A stretch of 64,000 nucleotides of DNA from Vreelandella nanhaiensis (GCF_003990185.1 NZ_RZHF01000006.1:245144-309143), one strand, 5' to 3'. Positions 32,245-41,802 are shown, counted from the first letter of the stretch. Notes: generated by a model from the sequence alone, not told the origin. Numbers and translations are program-made.

Positions 32245-33510
32245 ATGCACTCACCTATTGTTATCACCGGCATGGGTATGGTCAGCCCACTGGGATGCAA
32301 CGTCAAGGCAAGCTGGGAAGGTCTGCTGGAAGGCCGCTCGGGTGTTAGCCAGATCACCCGTTTTGATACAGCGCAAATCCCCATCAAAATTGCCGGTGCG
32401 GTCCCCCACTCAATAGATGACCCGGTAGCAGGGCTATGCCTGGATGATATAGCGGATGCCAAAGAGCGCCGCAAGATGGACCTGTTCAGCCTTTACGCCA
32501 TGGCGGCGGCAAAAGAAGCCCTGGAGCAGGCAGGTTGGCAGCCAACGGATGAAGCTCAACGCCGTGCCACGGCAACCATTATTGGTTCCGGCATTGGCGG
32601 GTTCCCGACGATTACCGAGGCCCAGCAAACGCTGCAGCAGAAAGGCTATCGCCGTGTATCACCATTTACCGTACCGGCGTTTCTGGCCAATATGGCCGCG
32701 GGCAACCTGTCGATTCGTTATGGCTTTCAGGGTCCGTTGGGATGTCCTGTCACGGCGTGTGCGGCAGGCCTTCAAGCCATTGGTGACGGTATGCGCTTAA
32801 TCCGCAGCGGAGAAGCCGACGTTGCGTTAGTGGGCGGCGCCGAGGCGTGTATTGACCCATTATCTTTAGCGAGTTTCAACGCGCTCAAAGCGCTTTCCAC
32901 CGAGCATGAGCAGCCTGAAAGTGCATCGCGCCCCTTCGACAGTACCCGTAACGGCTTTGTCATGGGTGAAGGCGCGGGTCTGCTGGTGATTGAGACCTTG
33001 GACCATGCGAAAGCGCGCGGCGCCACACCGCTGGCAATCATTAGCGGCTATGGCACCAGTGCGGACGCCTATCATATGACTGCCGGGCCTGACGACGGCA
33101 ACGGTGCTGCCGCAGCGATTCATTCAGCGCTTAAAATGGCCGGGATATCCGCCGAGGAAATCGACTATATCAATGCCCACGCCACCTCCACCCCGGTGGG
33201 CGACCGGGCGGAAATTGCCGCTTTACGACGCGTTTTTGGTAACGCCCTGCCCGGCATCCCGATCTCTTCGACCAAGTCGGCAACGGGCCATTTGCTAGGC
33301 GCGGCAGGCGGTGTTGAGAGTATTTTTTCAGTACTTTCGGCCACCACCGGCCAGCTGCCGCCCACGCTTAACCTGACTCAGTGTGATGAAAGTATGCAGG
33401 ATTTGGACTTTATCCCGCTAACATCACGCACCCAGCCCACCCAGCATGTGCTGTGCAACGGGTTTGGTTTTGGCGGCGTCAATGCAGCACTGATCGTCAG
33501 CCGCGTATAA
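32245..33510 (+). CDS. 3-oxoacyl-ACP synthase II (KAS II, FabF family)
   Basis: A 421-residue thiolase-fold condensing enzyme. The Cys-His-His triad is visible: Cys in GCPVTACAAGLQ, His in INAHATSTPVGD and His in KSATGHLLGAAGG. The glycine-rich end NGFGFGGVNAALIV is intact. It extends acyl-ACP with malonyl-ACP. It stands away from any fab or polyketide cluster and next to a TetR gene, so it is probably an extra, inducible FabF (membrane adaptation) and not the housekeeping copy. GAGGAG ribosome site six bases before the ATG. Confidence 0.88.
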   Translation: MHSPIVITGMGMVSPLGCNVKASWEGLLEGRSGVSQITRFDTAQIPIKIAGAVPHSIDDPVAGLCLDDIADAKERRKMDLFSLYAMAAAKEALEQAGWQPTDEAQRRATATIIGSGIGGFPTITEAQQTLQQKGYRRVSPFTVPAFLANMAAGNLSIRYGFQGPLGCPVTACAAGLQAIGDGMRLIRSGEADVALVGGAEACIDPLSLASFNALKALSTEHEQPESASRPFDSTRNGFVMGEGAGLLVIETLDHAKARGATPLAIISGYGTSADAYHMTAGPDDGNGAAAAIHSALKMAGISAEEIDYINAHATSTPVGDRAEIAALRRVFGNALPGIPISSTKSATGHLLGAAGGVESIFSVLSATTGQLPPTLNLTQCDESMQDLDFIPLTSRTQPTQHVLCNGFGFGGVNAALIVSRV

Positions 33511-33606
33511 CGTCAGCTGTTATGCGCACGCCGATTGGCAAAATCGTCTGCCAATCGGTTTTTGCCAGCCGTTAGCGTATCCTCTTAGCCTGCTTTTTAG
33601 CGGCTG

Positions 33607-35022
33607 ATGAACATGAAACGCTACGAACGGTTTGCCGAGGAAATTTCCGAGCTTATTCGCAGCGGCGTGCTGGCGCCGGGGGAGCGTGTGCCCTCCGTTC
33701 GCCAGGCAAGCCGCCATTACGCCATTAGTCCTTCGACGGTGTTCCAGGCGTATTACCTGCTGGAAAAGCAGGGGTTAATTGTTGCACGCCCACGCTCTGG
33801 CTACTTTGTACGCGAACAGGCGCAGCGGTTTCTCAACGAACCAGAGATGACCCAAGGCCACCCCGAAACGGCGGACATTGCGGTAAGCGAGCTGGCTTTC
33901 TCGGTACTGGGATCACTTCAAGATGTGGATACAGTACCCTTTGGCTCGGCCTTTCCAAGCCCTGAGCTGTTCCCACTGCAACGCTTGGCGCGCAGCATGA
34001 CCAAAGGGCTTCGCGAGCTGTCCCCCAACGCCATTATTACTGACATGACCGCGGGCGATACGGATCTGCGCCGGCAAATTTCCCTGCGCTATCGACTGGC
34101 GGGCATGCACTTGCCGCCCCAGGAGCTGGTAGTTACCAATGGCGCCATGGAAGCGCTTAATCTGGGATTTCAGTGCGTGACGCAGCCCGGCGATCTTGTG
34201 GCAATTGAGTCCCCCGCTTTCTACGCAAGCCTTCAGGTACTGGAACGCTTGAAGTTAAGGGCAGTGGAAATCCCTGTACACCCGAGGGAAGGAATCGACC
34301 TGGACAAGCTGGCCGACAGCCTTGCCAAGCACCCCATCAAAGCCTGCTGGTTCATGAGCCATTTGCAGAACCCGCTAGGGGCAAGTTTGAGTGAGGCCAA
34401 AAAACAGGCGCTGTATGGGCTGTTGAAGCAGTATCAGGTACCACTGATTGAAGATGATGTGTATGCCGAGCTCTATTTTGGCGCCAAACCGCCCGTGCCC
34501 GTTAAGCACTTTGATGATGAAGGGTTAGTGATTCACTGCGGATCGTTTTCAAAGTGCCTGGCGCCTGGCTACCGGGTGGGCTGGGTAGCCGGTGGGCGCT
34601 ATGCCGAAAGCATTTCCCGATTGAAACTGATGACGACCATTTCGCCCTCGGTTCCCGCCCAGGTAGCCATTGCCGATTACCTTCAACACGGCGGCTACGA
34701 CCGGCACCTGCGCAAGCTGCGCCTGGCCTTGGAATCCCAGCAAGCCCAGATGTTGGCGGCAGCAGCACGCTATTTTTCCGCTGATACCCGGGCAACACGC
34801 CCTGCTGGCGGTTACTTTCTGTGGTTTGAATTCCCCAGGCAGGTGGACTCGCTGCGCCTGTTTCAGATGGCTTTAGCGCAGGGGATCAGTATCGCCCCCG
34901 GCCCTATCTTCTCCGCCACACAGGGCTATCGTCACTGCGCCCGGCTGAGCTGCGGCCACCCGTGGACATCGCGCAGCGAAGAGGCCATGGCGCTGCTCGG
35001 CCGGCTGCTGACGTCGTTTTAG
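33607..35022 (+). CDS. MocR-type regulator (GntR wHTH fused to PLP aminotransferase domain)
   Basis: A 471-residue fusion. Residues 1-75 form a GntR winged helix (SGVLAPGERVPSVRQASRHYAISPSTVFQAYYLLEKQGL); residues ~100-470 are an aspartate-aminotransferase-fold domain with the PLP lysine in GSFSKCLAPGYRVGW and the cofactor Asp/Tyr in IEDDVYAELYF. Such proteins are regulators of amino-acid, vitamin B6 or amine metabolism that use PLP as a sensor. No obvious target is adjacent, and it is convergent with the membrane protein gene that follows. ATG at 33607 or 33613 (MNMK); neither has a strong ribosome site. Confidence 0.88.
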   Translation: MNMKRYERFAEEISELIRSGVLAPGERVPSVRQASRHYAISPSTVFQAYYLLEKQGLIVARPRSGYFVREQAQRFLNEPEMTQGHPETADIAVSELAFSVLGSLQDVDTVPFGSAFPSPELFPLQRLARSMTKGLRELSPNAIITDMTAGDTDLRRQISLRYRLAGMHLPPQELVVTNGAMEALNLGFQCVTQPGDLVAIESPAFYASLQVLERLKLRAVEIPVHPREGIDLDKLADSLAKHPIKACWFMSHLQNPLGASLSEAKKQALYGLLKQYQVPLIEDDVYAELYFGAKPPVPVKHFDDEGLVIHCGSFSKCLAPGYRVGWVAGGRYAESISRLKLMTTISPSVPAQVAIADYLQHGGYDRHLRKLRLALESQQAQMLAAAARYFSADTRATRPAGGYFLWFEFPRQVDSLRLFQMALAQGISIAPGPIFSATQGYRHCARLSCGHPWTSRSEEAMALLGRLLTSF

Positions 35023-35028
35023 TCACTT

Positions 35029-35676
35029 CTAGACGCCCTGGCCGTGCAAGCGTTGGCTACCGGCCGGTGTCTGGCGGGTGAGCTTTCCAATTTGATACAG
35101 ATCGTGCAAGTACATATCAAACCGGAAAATGCCGTGAGAGATCACGATCAATACAAAGGTCAACAGCATCAGAATTACAGGCTCATTCAACCAGGCAAAC
35201 GTCGCTGAGAACGGATACAAGAGTGTATAGATGCTCATGCCACCCAAAAACTGCGCCAGCATGCTGTTAACAATCACCAGCGAAATCATCAGCACGCGGG
35301 TATTCCATGTGGGCAGGCGGGTTTTCCAGAACGGCAGGTGGCGAACGCTTATCTCGCCATTAAAATCGAGACGCTCCCGGCGGCGTACCAGAGGAATAGC
35401 ATAGGTACTTTGCTTCTCTTCAGAAAACGCCCGCAGCGCCAGCTCAGGGTCAAGCCCGGGACCTAAGATACGCGCGACCGCCTGATTGAAGGCGCTAGCG
35501 TCATTGGTTTGCCTAGCAACACCGGCCTTCTGGGCTAACTCGCTCAAATGCTCTTTATTAGCATTTGAAAGCTTCAAGTCATTGGCGAAGTTAATGTTGT
35601 AATTAACCTCGTAGACTTGGTACAGGGCAATGGTGACGCCCACAAAAATCATGAAATAGATAAAAACAGTTAACAT
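35029..35676 (-). CDS. Membrane protein of unknown function
   Basis: A 215-residue protein with one membrane segment at ~2-20 and two or more at ~125-195, separated by a soluble part (~25-115). I do not recognise the family. A gentle helical region NANKEHLSELAQKAGV is followed by a basic patch RRRERLDF. It is convergent with the MocR gene and divergent from the NRAMP relative. No functional claim can be made. Confidence 0.6.
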   Translation of the reverse strand: MLTVFIYFMIFVGVTIALYQVYEVNYNINFANDLKLSNANKEHLSELAQKAGVARQTNDASAFNQAVARILGPGLDPELALRAFSEEKQSTYAIPLVRRRERLDFNGEISVRHLPFWKTRLPTWNTRVLMISLVIVNSMLAQFLGGMSIYTLLYPFSATFAWLNEPVILMLLTFVLIVISHGIFRFDMYLHDLYQIGKLTRQTPAGSQRLHGQGV

Positions 35677-35810
35677 TATCGGCCCCTTAAACGTTTTATC
35701 ATTCTGCCCACGCGGCCCGACTAACCAGCGGTGCGCACTTAGCCAAGCCGGTACGACTATGCCTTGCCCTGCTTCCCCAGTACAGACACAGAAAGATGCA
35801 ATAAATACAT

Positions 35811-35828
35811 ATCAGTCTAGAGACTGAT
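35811..35828. promoter_or_regulatory. 18-base palindrome upstream of the NRAMP relative
   Basis: ATCAGTCT (35811-35818), AG, AGACTGAT (35821-35828): perfect eight-base arms. It lies in the 341-base gap between two divergent genes (35677-36017), where I see no other feature. Likely a dimeric repressor site. Confidence 0.4.
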
Positions 35829-36017
35829 CTGGCGCAAGCAATGCGCTTTCAGCACGACACTCGGTGGTTTGGCAATATCTTACGGTATTTAGTCGAGGTG
35901 AACCGGTGCTCAATAGGAAAGCGGCCCCTGACTAGGCTAACATAGCGCTCCCACGATTCTGCTCGCGCAAAAACAATAATTAGAGTTAAACAAAACCCAG
36001 CTCATAAGGAACCTGCC

Positions 36018-37334
36018 ATGCCCCCACAAGAATCCAGTACGCTGATGGCTTCCCCACCGGCCAAGTCAGTGTATGCCAAGTACCTAGCGGCTCTCGGGCC
36101 CGGCTTTTTATTTGCAGGTGCGGCCATTGGTACCTCTCATGTTGTTCAATCAACGCGTGCTGGCGCTGAGTATGGTATCGGGCTTTTGGGCTTTATCCTG
36201 CTGGCAGTACTGCTTAAGTATCCGTCTTTCTTCTTTGGGCCGTTTTATGTCAGCGTGACAGGCAAATCGCTGGTTGAAGGTTACCGGCAGACGTTTGGTA
36301 AATCCGTGGTGGCCCTGTTTGCGTTGGTCCAGATACCCGTCACAGCGATCATCATTGCCGCCATTGCGATTACCACCGCGGGCCTGGCGGGTAGTATTGT
36401 GCCCTTGACGCTAAGCCCGCCCACGGTGGCCGTGATATTGATTGCGCTGTGTTGTGCGCTTACCTTTGTCGGTGGTTACAAGCTGCTCGACTGGGTCAAT
36501 AAGGTTTTTATTGTCATCCTTAGTGTGACCACCGTGTTTGCAGCCATGGCCGCCGTACCCTTGGTCGATTGGACGCTTTATCCGGCAACCGCCGTCTCTC
36601 CGCTGTTTAGCACCGCCACGTTTATTACCCTGGTGGCCGTACTGGGCTTGATGCCTTCGGACATTACGCTTGCGATCATGAACTCGTTGTGGTCAGAAGC
36701 GCGCAATAAAAACCAGGGAATGCGCAGCGATACCGCCGCTGAAAAGATCGATTTCAACATTGGCTATATCGGGGCAGCAGTACTCGCCGCCTGCTTCGTG
36801 ATCATGGGTGCGGGGGTAATGCACAGCCAGGGTATTACTCCCGCCGATGGCGCCGTGGGTTTTGCAAGTCAAGTGATTAGTCTTTACACCAACACCTTAG
36901 GCGAGTGGAGCGGCGTAGTCGTGGGCATTTCTGCGTTTACCGTCATGCTTACCACGCTGCTGACCGTGCTAGATGGCTTCCCGCGCATGATCACCGCCTC
37001 TTACTATACGTTTACACGCGAGGCCGAGGCGGAAGAAACTCGCACGCTTGAAGGCGGTCGAGCATTTTTGGTGTGCATGGTGGGTCTATCGCTGTTGGCG
37101 ATTGTGATTCTGTATACCCTGATGGGCAGTTTCCGCCTATTCATGGACTTTGTGATGGTGGTGGCATTCTTGATCAGTCCTATTCTTGCCACCCTTAACC
37201 ATCTGACAGCGAACGGTCCTACCGTGCCTTTGGCACTGCGCCCTTCACGCCTGATCAATGCGTGGAGCTGGCTGGCGATAGCCACCTTAACGCTGCTTTC
37301 ACTGGGCTATATTTACGTACGCTTTATCTACTGA
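36018..37334 (+). CDS. NRAMP-superfamily transporter with non-canonical metal site
   Basis: A 438-residue protein with about 11 membrane segments and the NRAMP fold signature LGPGFLFAGAAIGTSHVVQS...RAGAEYG at the first span. The canonical DPGN motif of Mn/Fe transporters is replaced by GTSH, removing the metal-coordinating Asp and Asn. In the sixth span the usual MPH becomes GLMPSD, keeping the methionine and losing the histidine. It is therefore a relative whose substrate may not be Mn or Fe. ATG at 36018 follows AAGGAACCTGCC. Single gene, closed by a strong terminator. Confidence 0.85.
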   Translation: MPPQESSTLMASPPAKSVYAKYLAALGPGFLFAGAAIGTSHVVQSTRAGAEYGIGLLGFILLAVLLKYPSFFFGPFYVSVTGKSLVEGYRQTFGKSVVALFALVQIPVTAIIIAAIAITTAGLAGSIVPLTLSPPTVAVILIALCCALTFVGGYKLLDWVNKVFIVILSVTTVFAAMAAVPLVDWTLYPATAVSPLFSTATFITLVAVLGLMPSDITLAIMNSLWSEARNKNQGMRSDTAAEKIDFNIGYIGAAVLAACFVIMGAGVMHSQGITPADGAVGFASQVISLYTNTLGEWSGVVVGISAFTVMLTTLLTVLDGFPRMITASYYTFTREAEAEETRTLEGGRAFLVCMVGLSLLAIVILYTLMGSFRLFMDFVMVVAFLISPILATLNHLTANGPTVPLALRPSRLINAWSWLAIATLTLLSLGYIYVRFIY

Positions 37335-37358
37335 TCTCTAGGTTAGACGTTCACATTA

Positions 37359-37391
37359 ATGGCGTGCTGGATAACAGCACGCCATTTTTTA
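37359..37391. terminator. Terminator between NRAMP relative and hpxO
   Basis: Perfect 11-base stem ATGGCGTGCTG / CAGCACGCCAT (37359-37369, 37375-37385) followed by six T. The downstream A+T stretch may let it act on the convergent hpxO gene too. Confidence 0.9.
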
Positions 37392-37420
37392 TGCGGCTCT
37401 ATTATTTTTATTCTGGCGTT

Positions 37421-38623
37421 TTAGCCTAAAGGGCCACCCAGGATGGTCTTTTTGATTCCCTCGCGCACGCCCTGGCCATCTTCGTGGCTTAATTCGTCAT
37501 ACCAGTTTTGGGTTAGCGCCGGGGTGTGGCCATGAATCATTTCAGCTCGCGTTCGCGCTCTTGCCACAATCTCCCCTACCCGCTTAACACGCGCTGAATT
37601 GTAATTATCCAGCGCCTGGCGCAGCGCATCATCTGGCGTTGGCGCATCCTCAAGGGACTTTTGAACCAATTGGGCCAATACCCAAGCGTCTTCCATGGCC
37701 TGGCAGCCACCCTGGCCCAAATCGGGCGCCATGCCGTGGGCGGCATCGCCCAGTAAGGCCACACGGGTATCGGTCAGGGTTTCCAGCGGTTCAATATCAT
37801 GAATCTCGACCCGCGCCATGCGTGCCGGGTCAAAATGTTCGATCAGGGTGTGTACGGCGCCACTCCAGCCCGAAAAATGCTCGCGCAGCTCTTCCCGGTA
37901 GCGCGCTGGCTCGTTGGGCATGTCGGCGGGCAGCGGAACGTCAAAGAAGCAGTAAAACTCCTGCTCCGCGTCGGCATTGCCACCGGTGCCCATGGGCATT
38001 AGTGAGACGCGCTTACTCTCACCGACATACTGATCCCAGCTATCCAGCGGGGCGAGCTTAGTGGTGGCCGGGACGCGTACGTTCCAGTTCACGTAGCCTA
38101 CATACTGACGCTCAACAGGACGCCCGATTATCTTGTTACGCAGCTTGGAGTGAGTGCCATCGGCCACAATCAGCAGGTCCGCCGTTACCTGCCTGCCATT
38201 GGAAAAAAAGGCGGTCACGCCATCGGCATCGCTTGCGTAATCTACGCAGTGCTGACCTAGCTCAATATGCTCGGCGCCTACGGCGTCAAACAGGATTTTC
38301 TGGAGTGCTGCCCGCGCAATGGGGCAGGCACGCTGCTGTACGTCGTCATACAGGGGCATTAAGGAAAAGTCGCTGAGCAGTTCGCCGTCGTGGCGAAGGT
38401 AGCGCATGCGCTGCATATCGCCACTCAAACGCTCGATTGTGGCGCCCAACCCCAATTGGTGCATCACCTTGACGCCATTAGACCAGAGAGAAATAGCCGC
38501 CCCTACGGGCCGAATATCTTCGACACGCTCCATAACAGTAACGCGATGACCCTGTTGCTGAAACGCCAGCGCAGCGCTCAACCCCCCCATGCCTGCCCCA
38601 ATGACCAGAACATTTAGCGACAT
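37421..38623 (-). CDS. hpxO: FAD-dependent urate hydroxylase HpxO
   Basis: A 400-residue group A flavin monooxygenase converting urate to 5-hydroxyisourate. FAD motifs: VLVIGAGMGGLSAAL at the N-terminus, ADGTHSKLR (~155), and VALLGDAAHGMAPDLGQGGCQA (~285). The stretches GAAISLWSNGVKVMHQLGLG and YVGYVNWNVRVP are typical of HpxO rather than of salicylate-type hydroxylases. GGAG precedes the ATG at 38623. No other purine-pathway gene is next to it. Confidence 0.85.
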   Translation of the reverse strand: MSLNVLVIGAGMGGLSAALAFQQQGHRVTVMERVEDIRPVGAAISLWSNGVKVMHQLGLGATIERLSGDMQRMRYLRHDGELLSDFSLMPLYDDVQQRACPIARAALQKILFDAVGAEHIELGQHCVDYASDADGVTAFFSNGRQVTADLLIVADGTHSKLRNKIIGRPVERQYVGYVNWNVRVPATTKLAPLDSWDQYVGESKRVSLMPMGTGGNADAEQEFYCFFDVPLPADMPNEPARYREELREHFSGWSGAVHTLIEHFDPARMARVEIHDIEPLETLTDTRVALLGDAAHGMAPDLGQGGCQAMEDAWVLAQLVQKSLEDAPTPDDALRQALDNYNSARVKRVGEIVARARTRAEMIHGHTPALTQNWYDELSHEDGQGVREGIKKTILGGPLG

Positions 38624-38788
38624 CGGCGAACTCCTTGCTGTTGTTATAAAGAGTAGTAATGAATGCGTTCAGTGTAATCCGATTAAGCGCGGTACCGACA
38701 ACGCTTCAAAAAGCCCCGGGTTACCGAGCAAGATAGATGCCAGCCTTATCGTGCCGTCCCAATAGTGCACTTATGGTGTGCGTTCCCG

Positions 38789-39718
38789 CTATGCCTGCTC
38801 ACTGAATGCTTTGGCAAAGGCGGTTAGCTGCTGATGCAACCAAACTGTGGAAGGCTCATTGGCATACAGCCCATGCTGAATCAGTGTCATATTGAGCGCC
38901 GGCAGCTCCTTAGGTGGCTCAACCAAGCGTACCGGCAGCATGGAGATGAATCGCTGGGCCATTTGCCTGGGCAACGTCATGATTGCTCCGGTCAGCGCCA
39001 CTACCCTCGCCGCGGCGATATAGTTAAGGTTTTTGGAAATCACTCGCCGGGTTAACCCATGCTGCACTAAACAGTTATCAATATTACTTGGGCCCAGTCC
39101 GCTAATATCGGCAAGCTCCACATGCAGCGCATCGGCAAACTGTAAAATAGTCAGCGAATCGCCAATGTGGGTATTGTTCAAGGCCGCCAGACACACCAGC
39201 TCCTCCTGCATCCAAGGGGCTTTCAGCACGCCGCCAGGCAGCTCGATTTGGGTATCTAGCCCTACCACCATATCGATTTGACGCTGTTCCAGCCCTTCAC
39301 TTAGTACCTCTGGTGTAATCAGCTCGATAGAAAAGCTGATCCCCGGCGCATAGGTTAATAACTGGCTGAGAAACGTCGGGTACATGACTTCTTCAAAGTA
39401 GTCGGTGGTGGCCAGGGTAAAGCGCCGTGTACTGCTTTCAGGTAAGAACGTTGCAGGAGGCGCCAGGCCCTCCTGCAGCATAGCCAACGCCTGCTGAACC
39501 ACCGGCAATAAGGCAAGCGCTCGAGGTGTGGGTTGCATGCCCTGGTCTGTGCGCACCAGTAGCGGGTCATCCAGCGCTTCACGCAGGCGCTTAAGTGCAT
39601 GGCTTATGGCAGGCTGGCTTAAATGCAGCTTTTCTGCCGCCCGTGTTACGTGTCGTTCATGCATCAACGTCATGAATACCCGCAGCAGATTTAAATCAAA
39701 ATGGCGGAATACGTTCAT
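38789..39718 (-). CDS. LysR family transcriptional regulator (divergent from ureohydrolase)
   Basis: A 309-residue LysR protein of the NodD/LeuO-like branch: FDLNLLRVFMTLMHERHVTRAAEKLHLSQPAISHALKRLREALDDPLLVR fills residues 7-57. The rest is the effector-binding domain. It is divergent from the ureohydrolase gene over 164 bases with a dyad between them, so it most likely controls that gene. hpxO lies downstream on the same strand, 165 bases away. Confidence 0.88.
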   Translation of the reverse strand: MNVFRHFDLNLLRVFMTLMHERHVTRAAEKLHLSQPAISHALKRLREALDDPLLVRTDQGMQPTPRALALLPVVQQALAMLQEGLAPPATFLPESSTRRFTLATTDYFEEVMYPTFLSQLLTYAPGISFSIELITPEVLSEGLEQRQIDMVVGLDTQIELPGGVLKAPWMQEELVCLAALNNTHIGDSLTILQFADALHVELADISGLGPSNIDNCLVQHGLTRRVISKNLNYIAAARVVALTGAIMTLPRQMAQRFISMLPVRLVEPPKELPALNMTLIQHGLYANEPSTVWLHQQLTAFAKAFSEQA

Positions 39719-39749
39719 AAATGGTCATCACCAGCCATTATTTATCTTG

Positions 39750-39774
39750 TGAATGATTTAATTCTAAACATTCA
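39750..39774. promoter_or_regulatory. Candidate LysR binding site between regulator and ureohydrolase
   Basis: TGAATG (39750-39755), 13-base A+T-rich spacer, CATTCA (39769-39774). This dyad in the divergent gap has the layout of a LysR recognition site. Confidence 0.45.
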
Positions 39775-39882
39775 TTTAATTTATCACTAAAAAGTATTTA
39801 TTGTCGGCCTCCTTTCGCCCTAGTGCGATGCGCTTACTCCCTTTGTTTCTAAATTCAGGTTAGTCCCAGGAGACGCCCCACG

Positions 39883-40806
39883 GTGAGCCACCCACAAATT
39901 ATGCCCAGCCTGTTTGGTGATGTTATCTCTACCTTTATGGGCGTGGCTAAAGCCAATGACCCCAAGGCAACCGATGCCGAGGTAGTGGTCAGCGGTGTAC
40001 CGTTTGATCTGGCGTGTTCTGGCCGTGCGGGTACCCGTATGGGGCCGAATGCGATTCGCCAAAGCACCGCCAATCTCATCTGGGAAGGCAAGCGCTGGCC
40101 GTGGGATTTCGCCCTGGAAGATCGCTTACGCGTGTGCGATGCGGGCAACCTGGATTACGCTTACGGCGAGCCGGAAAGCCTGGTGGATAATCTGGAAAAC
40201 CATGCCAATCGTTGGCTCAGTGCGGGTAAAAAGATGCTGACGCTGGGCGGTGACCACTATATTAGCCTGCCGCTGTTACGCGCCCACGCTCGCGAGCATG
40301 GCCCGTTGGCACTTATCCATTTTGATGCGCATACCGACACCTACGAGCAAGGCACCCGCTTTGATCACGGCACCATTTTTCACCACGCTCTTAAAGAAGG
40401 GCTGGTCGTGCCCGAGCACTCGCTGCAAATCGGCATTCGCACAAGCTATGACCGCCATAACCATCCTTACGAAGTGCTGGATGCCGATTGGGTGAACGAC
40501 AACGGCCCTAAAGCGGTGCTCGAAAAAATTCGCGCCCGCGTGGGCCATCACCCGGCCTACATCAGCTTGGATATCGACGGCCTGGACCCTGCTTTTGCCC
40601 CGGGCACCGGCACGCCGGTATGTGGAGGTATGTCCACCGACCTGCTGCTAAAAGTCGTTCGTGGACTGGTGGGTATGGATCTGGTGGGCATGGATGTTGT
40701 TGAGGTTAACCCGGCTTACGATCACGGCGACATTACCTCGCTTGCCGCAGCGACTCTTGGGCTTGAGTTTTTGTATGTGTTGGCGGCGTCCAAGCGCGCT
40801 GTATAA
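39883..40806 (+). CDS. Ureohydrolase family protein (agmatinase / guanidinobutyrase type)
   Basis: A 307-residue binuclear-manganese enzyme that releases urea from a guanidino compound. All metal motifs are present: LGGDHYISLPLL, IHFDAHTDTYE and YISLDIDGLDPAFAPGTGTP. Start is GTG at 39883, with AGGAGA nine bases upstream; an ATG at 39901 has none. Agmatinase, guanidinobutyrase and guanidinopropionase cannot be told apart by these motifs. The LysR-divergent, single-gene context points to induced catabolism of an external guanidino acid. Confidence 0.88.
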   Translation: MSHPQIMPSLFGDVISTFMGVAKANDPKATDAEVVVSGVPFDLACSGRAGTRMGPNAIRQSTANLIWEGKRWPWDFALEDRLRVCDAGNLDYAYGEPESLVDNLENHANRWLSAGKKMLTLGGDHYISLPLLRAHAREHGPLALIHFDAHTDTYEQGTRFDHGTIFHHALKEGLVVPEHSLQIGIRTSYDRHNHPYEVLDADWVNDNGPKAVLEKIRARVGHHPAYISLDIDGLDPAFAPGTGTPVCGGMSTDLLLKVVRGLVGMDLVGMDVVEVNPAYDHGDITSLAAATLGLEFLYVLAASKRAV

Positions 40807-40831
40807 ACGTAAAATCCACTATTGAAGCAAA

Positions 40832-40858
40832 GATCACGCTGATATGTTCAGCGTGATC
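40832..40858. terminator. Hairpin between ureohydrolase and LysR genes
   Basis: Perfect 11-base arms GATCACGCTGA / TCAGCGTGATC (40832-40842, 40848-40858) with a five-base loop, between convergent genes. No T-run, so it may be a weak terminator or 3' stabiliser. It ends one base before the LysR stop. Confidence 0.6.
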
Positions 40859-41773
40859 TCACGCCTTGTCAGGCTCCAGGGCCAGACATAGATCTCCCAG
40901 AAAGTCCGCAACACCCTTGGGCAGGGTACGCCCGGCAAGAGTTTGCACCTCTATAGTGCGTCCGCTCATCTCCCGATCCCGTATGGGGAGCGAAGTGATC
41001 TGGGCGGCATCACTTAAGTGGCGCACCGAAACGTCGCCAATTAGCGTAATTCCTCCCTGACACGCCGCAAAATGTACCAGCGTGGTGACGAAATTGCTTA
41101 CCATAACAGGCTCAATCAACAGTCCCTGCCGGCTACAGCTCACATTGAACAGCTGTCGAATGGTGGTATTTTCCGTGGGTAACGCCAGCGGGTAGTGACT
41201 GAGCTGCGCCAGGGAGACATGCTTTTTGGTAGCCAGCAGATGGCTGCTGTGCATGACCGCATGGATAGGCGCCATGATCCGCTTTTCGACCTGGATGTTC
41301 TTCTCCGGTGCGGGCGAAATCGCCAGCCCAATATCCACCAGGCCCTCGCAGACCCGCTGCGTTACCTCGGTTGATGACATGACGGCCAGATCAAAATGGA
41401 TGCCGTGATGTTTTTCGCGGTATTCGCTGATCACATGCGGCAGTAAGTAACTGGCCAGCCCCTCGATACTGGCAAGCCGCACCGTTCCCCGCTGTATTCC
41501 TTCGAGGCCAGTGATCTCTTCAATAACGCGGGCAGTTTCCAGGCGTGTTTTACGCGCATGGGCGGCCAGCAGCTCACCTGAAGGGCTCAGCTTCATACCG
41601 GATGAATGACGTTCGAACAGCTGGCTGCCCAGCTCGGCTTCCAGACGTGCAATTTGACGACTGACCGCAGAAGGGGCCACATGCAGCTGTTGTGATGCCT
41701 TATTGATCGACCCCTGCCGCACAATTTCCAGAAAATAGCGTAACGCCGAGTCAAGCAGAATGCGCTCGTTCAT
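40859..41773 (-). CDS. LysR family regulator of the peptide transport/amidase operon
   Basis: A 304-residue LysR protein. LRYFLEIVRQGSINKASQQLHVAPSAVSRQIARLEAELG forms the helix-turn-helix near the N-terminus; the rest is the effector domain. Start is set at 41773, with GAAGGAAA upstream; an in-frame ATG at 41842 would place the coding region across a perfect palindrome (41803-41825). It is divergent from the ABC importer operon and is the obvious candidate controller. Confidence 0.88.
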   Translation of the reverse strand: MNERILLDSALRYFLEIVRQGSINKASQQLHVAPSAVSRQIARLEAELGSQLFERHSSGMKLSPSGELLAAHARKTRLETARVIEEITGLEGIQRGTVRLASIEGLASYLLPHVISEYREKHHGIHFDLAVMSSTEVTQRVCEGLVDIGLAISPAPEKNIQVEKRIMAPIHAVMHSSHLLATKKHVSLAQLSHYPLALPTENTTIRQLFNVSCSRQGLLIEPVMVSNFVTTLVHFAACQGGITLIGDVSVRHLSDAAQITSLPIRDREMSGRTIEVQTLAGRTLPKGVADFLGDLCLALEPDKA

Positions 41774-41802
41774 GCCGTTTCCTTCGCTTTTTGTTCGCAA
41801 TC

